Source: Paraburkholderia sp.
GTDB taxonomy: Bacteria > Pseudomonadota > Gammaproteobacteria > Burkholderiales > Burkholderiaceae
DNA length: 64,000 nt
Reading direction: 5' to 3'
NCBI RefSeq assembly: GCF_024281035.1
Contig: NZ_JAMXLH010000078.1
Span: forward strand, 62,001 to 126,000
Every line of letters begins with the position of its first letter. Positions within the stretch are counted from its first letter, which is position 1. Shown in pieces: positions 1 to 7,665 of this stretch. A model generated the notes under the pieces. The model was not told the origin of the DNA. It saw only the letters and a list, made by a program, of their open reading frames with translations, and did no database searches. A program made the translations under genes and the position numbers.

Positions 1-473
1 AGACGCGGCAGCACGCTCGCAATCGAATGGGCTTCCCACAGCAGCACGTTCGCGTGCTGCGCGCGCAGGCGTTTCAGTTCGGCATGCAGTGCGTCATGAT
101 ACGGCTGCCAGTACAGCGCGACGCGGCGCTGGCGCTCAGCCGCATCCGGCACGCAACCATCGCGATAGATCGGCTCGCCGCGAAACGTTTCGGTCGGGCA
201 CAGCGAAGTGGTCGTCTGCCCGGGATAAAGGCTTTCGTCGTTTGGCGGCCGGTTCAGGTCGATCACGTAACGCGACACGCGCGCGCCAAGAATCGTCGCG
301 CCCAGTTCTTTGGCGAACGCGTAAAGCCGATCCAGATGCCAGTCGCTGTCCGCGACGCTTAGCGCGATATCGGTGTATTGCTCGCGCAATGCGTCGGGAA
401 TTCGCGTGCCGAGGTGCGGAATCGAGATCAACAGAGGCGCAGTGCCGCGCTCAAGGTTGTAGAGGTCGGTCAT
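1..473 (-). CDS. hutG: N-formylglutamate deformylase, partial (3' part beyond left edge)
   Basis: The last gene of the leftward hut operon hydrolyses N-formyl-L-glutamate to glutamate and formate, the final step of the five-step histidine route through formimidoylglutamate deiminase. The frame opens at ATG 473 (MTDLYNLERG) and stays open to the left edge, giving about 157 residues of an expected 260-270. Recognisable family stretches are LLISIPHLGTRIP, a VADSDWHLDRLY block, VIDLNRPPN and YHDALHAELKRL. It starts 31 bp after the hutF stop, so it is probably co-transcribed with hutF. It is incomplete only because the window ends. Confidence 0.93.
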   Translation of the reverse strand, partial: MTDLYNLERGTAPLLISIPHLGTRIPDALREQYTDIALSVADSDWHLDRLYAFAKELGATILGARVSRYVIDLNRPPNDESLYPGQTTTSLCPTETFRGEPIYRDGCVPDAAERQRRVALYWQPYHDALHAELKRLRAQHANVLLWEAHSIASVLPR

Positions 474-503
474 GGGTCGTAGAGGTCCAGAATGCACGTG
501 ATC

Positions 504-1895
504 TCATGCGTCGGCAACGAGCCGCGCAAGCGCCTTGCGATAGTCCGCATACAGCCGGTCTTCCGCGCGATGGCGGCGTTGTGTCACCACACGTTCGCCG
601 CCCGTGTAAACGTCGAGGACGGGCGTCTCGCCCTGCTCGCAAAAGACGATCGACGAAAGCCACGTCTGCGGGGTCTGCTCCGCGAGAGCCGGATGTTCGG
701 CATCCAGCACGATCCAGTCCGCGCGGGCGCCTTCGACGAGCGCGCCGCCCGTGCGGCCGCTTGCGCGCGCACCGCCTGCGAGCGCCGCGTCGAACAGACG
801 GTCGGCAACATACGCTGCCTGCGGCGAGGCGAGCACGTTGCGCTGGCGCCGCACGAGCCGCTGCCCGTATTCGAGCAGACGCAGCTCCGCGCGCCAGTCG
901 ACGCCGATATGGCTATCCGAGCCGACGCCAATCGCGCCCTGCGCGTCGAGATAATCATGCGCGGGGAAAATACCGTCGCCGAGATTCGCTTCAGTCGTGA
1001 GACACAGCCCGGCCACCGCACCGCTTTTCGCGAGTGCGATAGTTTCGTGCGCATCGATATGGGTCGCGTGAACAAGGCACCAGCGCGGGTTCACATCGTA
1101 GCGGTCGAGCAGCCATTGCACCGGCCGCGCGCCTTCAGTGGCGACGCACGCATCCACCTCGGCCGTTTGCTCGGCGATATGAATGTGCACGGGCGCACCG
1201 GGCAACACCGCATCGAGCCCGGCGACAAGCGCACGCAGTGACGTCTGCGAAACCGCGCGCAGCGAATGCGGCGCGACGCCGTAGCGCAGCGCACCGTGCT
1301 CGGGCCGTGCGCGGCGCAGTGATTCGATGAGTGCGAGCAGTTGATCCGGCGTGTTGATAAAGCGCCGCTGATCGTCGCGCGGCGGCAAGCCGCCGAAACC
1401 GCTGTATTGATAGAGCACCGGCAACATCGTCATGCCGATACCAGTCTCGGCTGCCGCGTCGACCACACGCTGCGCCAGCTCCGCCGGATTGCCGTAACGC
1501 TGGCCGTCCGGCGCGTGGTGCACGTAGTGGAACTCGCAAACCGACGTATAGCCTGCCTTCAGCATTTCGACGTAGAGCCAGCTCGCGATTGAACCGAGAT
1601 CGTCTGGTGTGATGCGCGCCGCAAAGCGGTACATGAGATCGCGCCAGCTCCAGAAGCTGTCGGCCGGCGTCGCGCGATATTCGGTCAAGCCCGCCATTGC
1701 ACGCTGAAATGCATGCGAATGGAGATTGGGCATACCGGGCATCACCGGACCGGATGCGTGCGCCACGCCTTCGGGCGCATTCGGCAGTTCTGGTTTGACG
1801 GCACGCAGCGTGCCTGTCTCATCCCATTCGAGCAGCACGTTGCGGCGCCAGCCGCCTGGCAGGTAGGCATGCGCCGCGAAGAGCGCGTGCGTCAT
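504..1895 (-). CDS. hutF: Formimidoylglutamate deiminase
   Basis: This amidohydrolase converts N-formimidoyl-L-glutamate to N-formyl-L-glutamate plus ammonia, feeding HutG. The protein is about 463 residues from MTHALFAAHAYLPGGW, close to the family norm of about 450. The metal-binding NLHSHAFQRAMAG motif lies near residue 60, followed by SFWSWRDLMYRFA and, toward the C-terminus, GVGSDSHIGVDWRAELRLLE. I chose ATG 1895 because a GGAAAAG ribosome site lies just upstream and homologues begin here. In-frame ATGs at 1910 and 1922 exist; the latter overlaps the hutI stop as ATGA, so translational coupling from 1922 is possible. Confidence 0.95.
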   Translation of the reverse strand: MTHALFAAHAYLPGGWRRNVLLEWDETGTLRAVKPELPNAPEGVAHASGPVMPGMPNLHSHAFQRAMAGLTEYRATPADSFWSWRDLMYRFAARITPDDLGSIASWLYVEMLKAGYTSVCEFHYVHHAPDGQRYGNPAELAQRVVDAAAETGIGMTMLPVLYQYSGFGGLPPRDDQRRFINTPDQLLALIESLRRARPEHGALRYGVAPHSLRAVSQTSLRALVAGLDAVLPGAPVHIHIAEQTAEVDACVATEGARPVQWLLDRYDVNPRWCLVHATHIDAHETIALAKSGAVAGLCLTTEANLGDGIFPAHDYLDAQGAIGVGSDSHIGVDWRAELRLLEYGQRLVRRQRNVLASPQAAYVADRLFDAALAGGARASGRTGGALVEGARADWIVLDAEHPALAEQTPQTWLSSIVFCEQGETPVLDVYTGGERVVTQRRHRAEDRLYADYRKALARLVADA

Positions 1896-1918
1896 TGGAT
1901 TCTTTTCCATGGCGTGAT

Positions 1919-3142
1919 TCATGCGGTCAGGCTGCGCTGAAAAACGGTCGCGCCGCCGCGCACCACGCGCTCGCACAACGGGCGGCCAATCCAGTACGCA
2001 AGTTCGGCAAGCGATTGCACGCGCCATACGGCGAAGTCGGCGGGACGGCCCGCAGCGAGCGTGCCGTGATGTTCGGCGTCGCCGAACGCACGGGCCGCGT
2101 GCCGGGTCACGCCCAGCAGCACTTCGGGCACGGTCATGCGAAACAACGTGGTCGCCATGTTCATCATGAGCAGCAGCGAAGTAACGGGCGACGTGCCCGG
2201 ATTGCTGTCCGTCGAAATCGCGATGGGCACTTCATAACGGCGCAGCAGATCGAGCGGCGGCAACTGCGTTTCGCGTATGAAATAGTACGCACCAGGCAAT
2301 AGCACCGCGACGCTGCCCGCAGCTTTCATCGCCGCAACGCCTGCTTCATCGAGAAATTCGAGGTGATCGGAAGACAACGCGTTGTAACGCGCAGCAAGCG
2401 CTGCGCCGCCGCCATTCGAAAGCTGCTCGGCGTGCATCTTGACCGGCAGGTTGCGCCGCACGGCCGCCTCGAATACGCGTTCGCTCTGCGCGAGCGTAAA
2501 ACCGATGCGCTCGCAAAACACGTCGACCGCATCGACCAGCCCTTCATCCGCGAGCGCGGGAAGCATGCGCTCGCAAACTTCCTCGACGTAGTCGTCTGCG
2601 CGGCCCGCGAATTCGGGCGGCAATGCGTGCGCGCCGAGGAATGTGGTGCGAACCGTCACCGGATAGCGCTCGCCCAGTTGCCGCGCGACGCGCAGCATCT
2701 TGCGTTCCGCATCGAGTTCGAGCCCGTAGCCCGACTTGATCTCGACCGCCGTTACGCCTTCGGCGATGAGCGGCTCAAGCCGCGCCGCCGACTGTGCGAA
2801 CAGCGCCTCCTCGCTCGCGGCACGCGTGGCGCGAACCGTGGACACGATACCGCCGCCCTGGCGCGCGATCTCTTCATAGCTCGCGCCCGCGAGCCGTTGC
2901 GCGAATTCGTCGGCGCGCTGGCCAGCGTAGACGAGGTGCGTATGGCAATCGACAAGACCGGGCGTCACCCACGCGCCGCGCAGGTCTTCGCGCGGCCAGA
3001 GAGCATACTGCGCGGGCAGATCCCGCACGGCGCCGAGCCATGCGATCTTGCCGTCCTCGACGGCGATAGCCGCGTCGTCGAGCGTGTGCCGCGCGTCGCC
3101 CGTTGCACACAGCTTGAGGTTATGCCAGACAGTTTGCTTCAT
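1919..3142 (-). CDS. hutI: Imidazolonepropionase
   Basis: This metal-dependent amidohydrolase opens the ring of 4-imidazolone-5-propionate to give formimidoylglutamate, the third step of histidine breakdown. The 407-residue length is typical. Family motifs visible are VDCHTHLVYAGQRADEF (metal-binding HxH), EIKSGYGLELDAE, the KMHAEQLSNGGGAALAAR block and STDSNPGTSP. Its start overlaps the hutD stop by 4 bases (ATGA) and its own stop overlaps a potential hutF start in the same way, so the operon is translationally coupled. Confidence 0.97.
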   Translation of the reverse strand: MKQTVWHNLKLCATGDARHTLDDAAIAVEDGKIAWLGAVRDLPAQYALWPREDLRGAWVTPGLVDCHTHLVYAGQRADEFAQRLAGASYEEIARQGGGIVSTVRATRAASEEALFAQSAARLEPLIAEGVTAVEIKSGYGLELDAERKMLRVARQLGERYPVTVRTTFLGAHALPPEFAGRADDYVEEVCERMLPALADEGLVDAVDVFCERIGFTLAQSERVFEAAVRRNLPVKMHAEQLSNGGGAALAARYNALSSDHLEFLDEAGVAAMKAAGSVAVLLPGAYYFIRETQLPPLDLLRRYEVPIAISTDSNPGTSPVTSLLLMMNMATTLFRMTVPEVLLGVTRHAARAFGDAEHHGTLAAGRPADFAVWRVQSLAELAYWIGRPLCERVVRGGATVFQRSLTA

Positions 3143-3819
3143 GACGTCCTGGCGGCGTTCGGCAACGCCGTATCGAGAGGTTGCTCGTGCGCGTGTGCGC
3201 GGATCGGATCGAGCGTGATAGCGAGCAATGCGCCCGCGCCTTGCGCATCTATGTTCACAGGCTGCATTGCATCGATTCGTAACGTATCGCCCATGCCGAG
3301 CGAATCAACACGCTCGCCACGATCTACCCGCACCTCGAACGCACCCTGCGCACAGTAAAGCAGCACAGTTTGCGCCGTGATGTCACGCACCATCGGCCCG
3401 CGCCACACTTCAAGCGTACCGCGCGCCGCATCGCGACGCACCATGAGGTTGAAGTCGCGTGTCGGCCCGTCGATGAGCCGCGCGTCGATTGCCGTTTCCC
3501 CCGCAAAGCGCGCGATATCGAGCGGATGTGCGAGTGTATGCGTCATCGCGGCAGGCTCCGCCTCGTCGAGCAGCATGCCCGCGCCTTCGAGCAGCACCAG
3601 CGTGCGGTCCACGCCGTCGAAACGCGAGAACGGCCCAGGCTGCGCAACGTCGGCCACGCTCACGCGCCACGCAAACGCGGCGCGCGCAGCATCGTTTGCT
3701 ACGGATGCTACCGGCGCCACGGCGATTTCGCGCGTGACGCCGCCGCCGTTCTTCCACGGCGACGCGACGAGGTCCGCGCCGCGCACCAGCGCAACACGCG
3801 CAGCGCTTGCGCCGCTCAT
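3139..3819 (-). CDS. hutD: HutD family protein
   Basis: This is a 226-residue HutD/Ves-family cupin-like protein. The diagnostic N-terminal block is SPWKNGGGVTREIAVAP, with FSRFDGVDRTLVLLEGAGM and FNLMVRRDA further on. The biochemical role of HutD is not settled; in Pseudomonas it is reported as a factor that limits hut expression, probably by binding a pathway intermediate. The gene is sandwiched between hutU and hutI with ATGA overlaps on both sides, so it is obligately co-expressed with the pathway enzymes. Confidence 0.9.
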   Translation of the reverse strand: MSGASAARVALVRGADLVASPWKNGGGVTREIAVAPVASVANDAARAAFAWRVSVADVAQPGPFSRFDGVDRTLVLLEGAGMLLDEAEPAAMTHTLAHPLDIARFAGETAIDARLIDGPTRDFNLMVRRDAARGTLEVWRGPMVRDITAQTVLLYCAQGAFEVRVDRGERVDSLGMGDTLRIDAMQPVNIDAQGAGALLAITLDPIRAHAHEQPLDTALPNAARTS

Positions 3820-5504
3820 CGGCCGAGCATCGGCAGCTTCAGGCCCGCTTCGCGCGCGGTCTGCTGCGCGAGTTCATAGCCGGCGTCGGCGTGACGCATC
3901 ACACCCGTTGCCGGATCGTTGCGCAGCACACGGCCAAGACGCTCGTGCGCCGCATCCGTCCCATCCGCAACGATCACCACGCCCGAATGCTGCGAAAAGC
4001 CCATGCCGACGCCGCCGCCATGGTGCAGCGACACCCACGATGCGCCGCCTGCGGTGTTGAGCAGCGCGTTGAGCAGCGGCCAGTCGCTCACGGCGTCCGA
4101 GCCGTCCTTCATCGCTTCGGTTTCGCGGTTCGGGCTCGCCACCGAGCCGGTGTCGAGGTGATCGCGGCCGATCACGATCGGCGCCTTCAGTTCGCCGTTC
4201 CTGACCATTTCGTTGAAGGCCTGGCCGAGGCGATAGCGATCGTTCACGCCCACCCAGCAGATCCGCGCGGGCAGACCCTGGAACGCGATGCGCTCGCGCG
4301 CCATGTCGAGCCAGTTGTGCAGATGCGGATCGTCGGGAATCAGTTCCTTCACCTTCGCGTCGGTCTTGTAGATATCTTCCGGATCGCCGGACAGCGCGAC
4401 CCAGCGGAACGGACCTTTGCCCTCGCAGAACAGCGGACGAATATACGCCGGCACGAAACCCGGAAAATCGAAGGCGTTTTCGACGCCCATTTCCAGCGCC
4501 ATCTGACGAATGTTGTTGCCGTAGTCGAGCGTGGCGGCGCCGCGCTGTTGCAGCGTGAGCATGGCGCGCACCTGGTTGGCCATGCCCTGCTTCGCGGGCT
4601 TCACGATGCTCTCAGGCGCAACCTTCTGCGCTTCGCGCCATTGCTCGACGCTCCAGCCTTGCGGCAGATAGCCGTTGACCGGATCGTGCGCGCTCGTCTG
4701 GTCCGTCACGCAGTCCGGCGTGATGCCGCGCGCGACGATTTCGGCGAACACGTCGGCGGCGTTGCCGAGCAGACCCACCGACACCGGCTTGCCCGTACGC
4801 TTCGCTTCCTCGACGATCGCAAGCGCCTCGTCGAGCGTCTTCGCCTTGCGATCCACGTAACGCGTCTTCAGGCGCAAATCGATGCGCGTCTCATCGCATT
4901 CCACGGCGATCATCGAGAAGCCCGCCATCGTCGCCGCGAGCGGCTGCGCGCCGCCCATCCCGCCGAGGCCGCCCGTGAGAATCCAGCGGCCCGACGGGTC
5001 GCCGTTGAAGTGCTGGTTCGCGACCGCGTAGAACGTTTCGTAAGTGCCCTGCACGATGCCCTGCGAACCGATGTAGATCCAGCTTCCGGCCGTCATCTGG
5101 CCGTACATCATGAGGCCTTTGCGGTCGAGTTCGTGGAAGTGCTCCCACGTCGCCCAGTGCGGCACAAGGTTGGAGTTCGCGAGCAGCACGCGCGGCGCAT
5201 CGGCGTGCGTGCGAAACACGCCCACCGGCTTGCCCGACTGGATCAGCAGCGTTTCGTCTTCGTTCAGATCCTTCAGCGACGCGAGGATCTGGTCGAAGCA
5301 TTCCCAGTTGCGCGCCGCGCGGCCAATGCCGCCGTACACGACAAGCGCGTGCGGATGCTCGGCGACTTCCGGGTCCAGGTTGTTCTGGATCATGCGATAG
5401 GCGGCTTCCGCAAGCCAGGTCTTGCAGACCTTTTCGCTGCCACGCGGTGCGCGGATCGTACGGGTCGGATCGAGGCGGGGATCGGTATAACTCGGATGGT
5501 TCAT
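3816..5504 (-). CDS. hutU: Urocanate hydratase
   Basis: This cytosolic NAD+-dependent urocanase hydrates urocanate to imidazolonepropionate, the second step of histidine degradation. The 562-residue length matches the family. Landmarks are the N-terminal DPTRTIRAPRGSE, the NAD-binding GGLGGMGGAQPLAATMAG stretch near residue 175, and the C-terminal VSLHHGGGVGMGFSQHSG. It is the first enzyme gene after the operator at 5613-5628. hutH (histidine ammonia-lyase), which makes the substrate, is not found anywhere in this window. Confidence 0.97.
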   Translation of the reverse strand: MNHPSYTDPRLDPTRTIRAPRGSEKVCKTWLAEAAYRMIQNNLDPEVAEHPHALVVYGGIGRAARNWECFDQILASLKDLNEDETLLIQSGKPVGVFRTHADAPRVLLANSNLVPHWATWEHFHELDRKGLMMYGQMTAGSWIYIGSQGIVQGTYETFYAVANQHFNGDPSGRWILTGGLGGMGGAQPLAATMAGFSMIAVECDETRIDLRLKTRYVDRKAKTLDEALAIVEEAKRTGKPVSVGLLGNAADVFAEIVARGITPDCVTDQTSAHDPVNGYLPQGWSVEQWREAQKVAPESIVKPAKQGMANQVRAMLTLQQRGAATLDYGNNIRQMALEMGVENAFDFPGFVPAYIRPLFCEGKGPFRWVALSGDPEDIYKTDAKVKELIPDDPHLHNWLDMARERIAFQGLPARICWVGVNDRYRLGQAFNEMVRNGELKAPIVIGRDHLDTGSVASPNRETEAMKDGSDAVSDWPLLNALLNTAGGASWVSLHHGGGVGMGFSQHSGVVIVADGTDAAHERLGRVLRNDPATGVMRHADAGYELAQQTAREAGLKLPMLGR

Positions 5505-5612
5505 GGCGTCCGTGCGTGTCGGGAAAGAAAGTGTCCTGAGGGCAGCGCAGTCGCACGCCCTTTGGTGGGCGCCCGCATGGCGCTGAAACGTGGACCAAGT
5601 CTACCGCCGCCA

Positions 5613-5628
5613 AGTTGTATATACAACT
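5613..5628. promoter_or_regulatory. HutC operator palindrome upstream of hutU
   Basis: A perfect 16-bp inverted repeat, AGTTGTATATACAACT, sits 109 bp upstream of the hutU start in the 376-bp hutC-hutU spacer. Its TTGTATATACAA core is the type of site bound by GntR/HutC repressors, and the hutC gene lies directly upstream. The likely reading is urocanate-relieved repression of hutUDIFG. Apart from this site I see no gene in 5505-5880. Confidence 0.8.
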
Positions 5629-5880
5629 CGTTTCAGCAATTTAAGCGTAGGGAATTACCCTGGAAAACAGCGAAAATCAAGCACCTACGGCCTGATGGCA
5701 GGCAATGCGGTCTCAATCATGGCTAGACAACATGATGGGCGCAGCAGCAATAAAAAATGCGCAGCGAATGGGCGCAAGGCCGCACGCCGGGGCGATGGCG
5801 TGCGAGCAGGCAGGACGGAAGGAGCGCGATTGCGCCGGTGCCAGGTGGGCCGGGCAGGCCGAATGGAAGCGCGAAGCGCC

Positions 5881-6633
5881 TCAAACGGTCCCGGCGAGAT
5901 GAAATCGGGACGACGGATGCCACAGCCGCACGGACGTCGCCACATGACGCCCGACCCAGGTGCGCCGAATCAGCAGCAGGCATGGCTCGCCGATTTCCAT
6001 CTTCAGATACTGGCGCACGTGCGCATCGGGCTTTTGCGCATAGATACGGAATTCGGCGCGCTGCACGGGCGCGAGCCGGACCATGTAGTGATTGGGCGTT
6101 TCCAGTGTGAAATCCTGCGCCAGATAATCCGGAAAGACCTGCGGATTCACGTAGCGGTCTTCGTACTGGATCGGCTCGCCCTCCTCGTTGTGGACGATGC
6201 GCGAATGAAAGGCGGGCCCGGATTCGAGTTCGAGCGCCGCGATGGCGGACGGGTCGTCGCTCGTCGCCAGTGACAGCACGCGGGCCGTATGGCGATGGCC
6301 GCGCGCGGCGATTTCATCGGCGATATTGCGAATCTGCAGCACCGTCGATTCGTATTGGCGCGGCGCGACGTACGTCCCCGATCCTCGCACGCGGTTCAGC
6401 ACGCCTTCAGCCATCAGTTCGCGCAGTGCCCGGGAAACCGTCATGCGCGCGACGCCGAACTCCTTGACCAGTTCCGTTTCCGAGGGCACGACGTCGCCCG
6501 GGCCCAGAACGCCTTTTTCGATCTGTTCGAGGACGTAGCGCTTGATCTGTTCGTAGGCGGGCAAGGTCGCGCCACGTGCCGAATTATTTTGCATGGGTTC
6601 GAGCTGGATATGAACGGATGAACGGCCGACCAT
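5881..6633 (-). CDS. hutC: Histidine utilization repressor, GntR/HutC family
   Basis: The protein has an N-terminal GntR winged helix (LPAYEQIKRYVLEQIEKG, then PSETELVKEFGVARMTVSRALRELMAEGVL) and a C-terminal UTRA ligand-binding domain (NIADEIAARGHRHTARVLSL, YEDRYVNPQVFPDYL, SSRFHLAGTV). It should repress hut transcription until urocanate binds. The start at 6633 has a GAGGG 12 bases upstream and gives 250 residues; an in-frame ATG at 6594 gives 237. It is transcribed in the same direction as hutU, 376 bp ahead of it, with the operator palindrome between them. Confidence 0.92.
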   Translation of the reverse strand: MVGRSSVHIQLEPMQNNSARGATLPAYEQIKRYVLEQIEKGVLGPGDVVPSETELVKEFGVARMTVSRALRELMAEGVLNRVRGSGTYVAPRQYESTVLQIRNIADEIAARGHRHTARVLSLATSDDPSAIAALELESGPAFHSRIVHNEEGEPIQYEDRYVNPQVFPDYLAQDFTLETPNHYMVRLAPVQRAEFRIYAQKPDAHVRQYLKMEIGEPCLLLIRRTWVGRHVATSVRLWHPSSRFHLAGTV

Positions 6634-6824
6634 GTGCGGCCGGCCCTCATTTTACCGTCCCGTCGCACGGCAGCCTTTCCTTGACGCATATGTAGCACGT
6701 CAACCCACGCTCGCCCGGTTGCGCCGCGCCATCACGCAACGCGCAATCGCCCTCCATTCCCTTCATGCCCTCCATACAGCAGACCGTGCAGCAAAACCTT
6801 AAAACCGCGTCGCCCGGTTAAATC

Positions 6825-6854
6825 AAGCGCGGTGCACTTTCGTGCGCCGCGCTT
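6825..6854 (-). terminator. Terminator-like hairpin after the peroxiredoxin gene
   Basis: A 13-bp stem (6825-6837 with 6842-6854, one G:U pair) and TTTC loop lies 5 bp past the peroxiredoxin stop. The T-rich run is on the plus strand, whereas the gene it follows is on the minus strand, where the run after the stem is weak (GATTTAA). It may work in both directions. Confidence 0.4.
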
Positions 6855-6859
6855 TTCTT

Positions 6860-7513
6860 TTACTTCGGCTGTTCGACGTAACGCAGATACGGCTTCAACG
6901 TCCTGAATCCTTGCGGGTATTTCTGCTTTGCGGCATCGTCCGAAACCGACGTCGGGATAATCACGTCTTCGCCCTGCTTCCAGTTCACGGGCGTCGCGAC
7001 CGAGTGCTTCGCATTTAGCTGCAGCGCGTCGAGCAAACGCAGCACCTCGTCGAAATTGCGTCCCGCGCTCATCGGATAGACGAGCATGGCCTTGACCTTC
7101 TTGTCGGGCCCGACGATGAACACCGAACGCACCGTGGCGTTGTCCACCGCCGTGCGCGTACCGCCGCTCGCGTTCGGATGAATCATGTCGTAAAGCTTCG
7201 CGACCTTCAGATCCTCGTCGCCAATCATCGGGTAATTAACCGCCGCACCCTGCGTTTCCTCGATGTCCTTGACCCAGTTCCGGTGATCGCTCACGGGGTC
7301 GACACTGAGGCCGATAATGCGCGTATTGCGGCGGTCGAACTCCGGCTTTAGCCGCGCCATATAGCCGAGTTCCGTGGTGCAGACGGGCGTGAAATCCTTC
7401 GGGTGCGAGAACAGAATGGCCCAGTGATCGCCAATCCAGTCGTGAAAGTGAATCGTGCCTTCGGTGGTCTCCGCTGTGAAATCCGGTGCGTCTTCTCCTA
7501 GTCGAATTGTCAT
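6860..7513 (-). CDS. 1-Cys peroxiredoxin (Prx6 type)
   Basis: This is a 217-residue thiol peroxidase that reduces H2O2 and organic hydroperoxides. The peroxidatic Cys45 lies in FTPVCTTELG, preceded by the conserved FSHPKDF. It is the only cysteine in the protein, which makes this a 1-Cys enzyme. The C-terminal Prx6 extension is present (TPVNWKQGEDVIIPTSVSDD, LKPYLRYVEQPK). It appears monocistronic; the neighbours give no clue to its electron donor. Confidence 0.95.
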   Translation of the reverse strand: MTIRLGEDAPDFTAETTEGTIHFHDWIGDHWAILFSHPKDFTPVCTTELGYMARLKPEFDRRNTRIIGLSVDPVSDHRNWVKDIEETQGAAVNYPMIGDEDLKVAKLYDMIHPNASGGTRTAVDNATVRSVFIVGPDKKVKAMLVYPMSAGRNFDEVLRLLDALQLNAKHSVATPVNWKQGEDVIIPTSVSDDAAKQKYPQGFRTLKPYLRYVEQPK

Positions 7514-7665
7514 CGCCAGCCTCCATAAGAGTTGTGGATGCAGGGGCGCTCAAGAGCGCACTCCATGCCGTTGAATTGTAGACAGCGGATCACGCGGTTT
7601 CAGACTTCTTGTAGCTCGCGCCGTGCAATGCCGGCCATGCACGTGCCTGCTATGTTGTTGGTCGG

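Noticed and set aside
3807..5726. A 639-codon plus-strand frame across hutU
   Set aside because: It is antisense to the clearly recognised urocanate hydratase and is very Arg/His-rich, as expected of a GC-skewed mirror frame.
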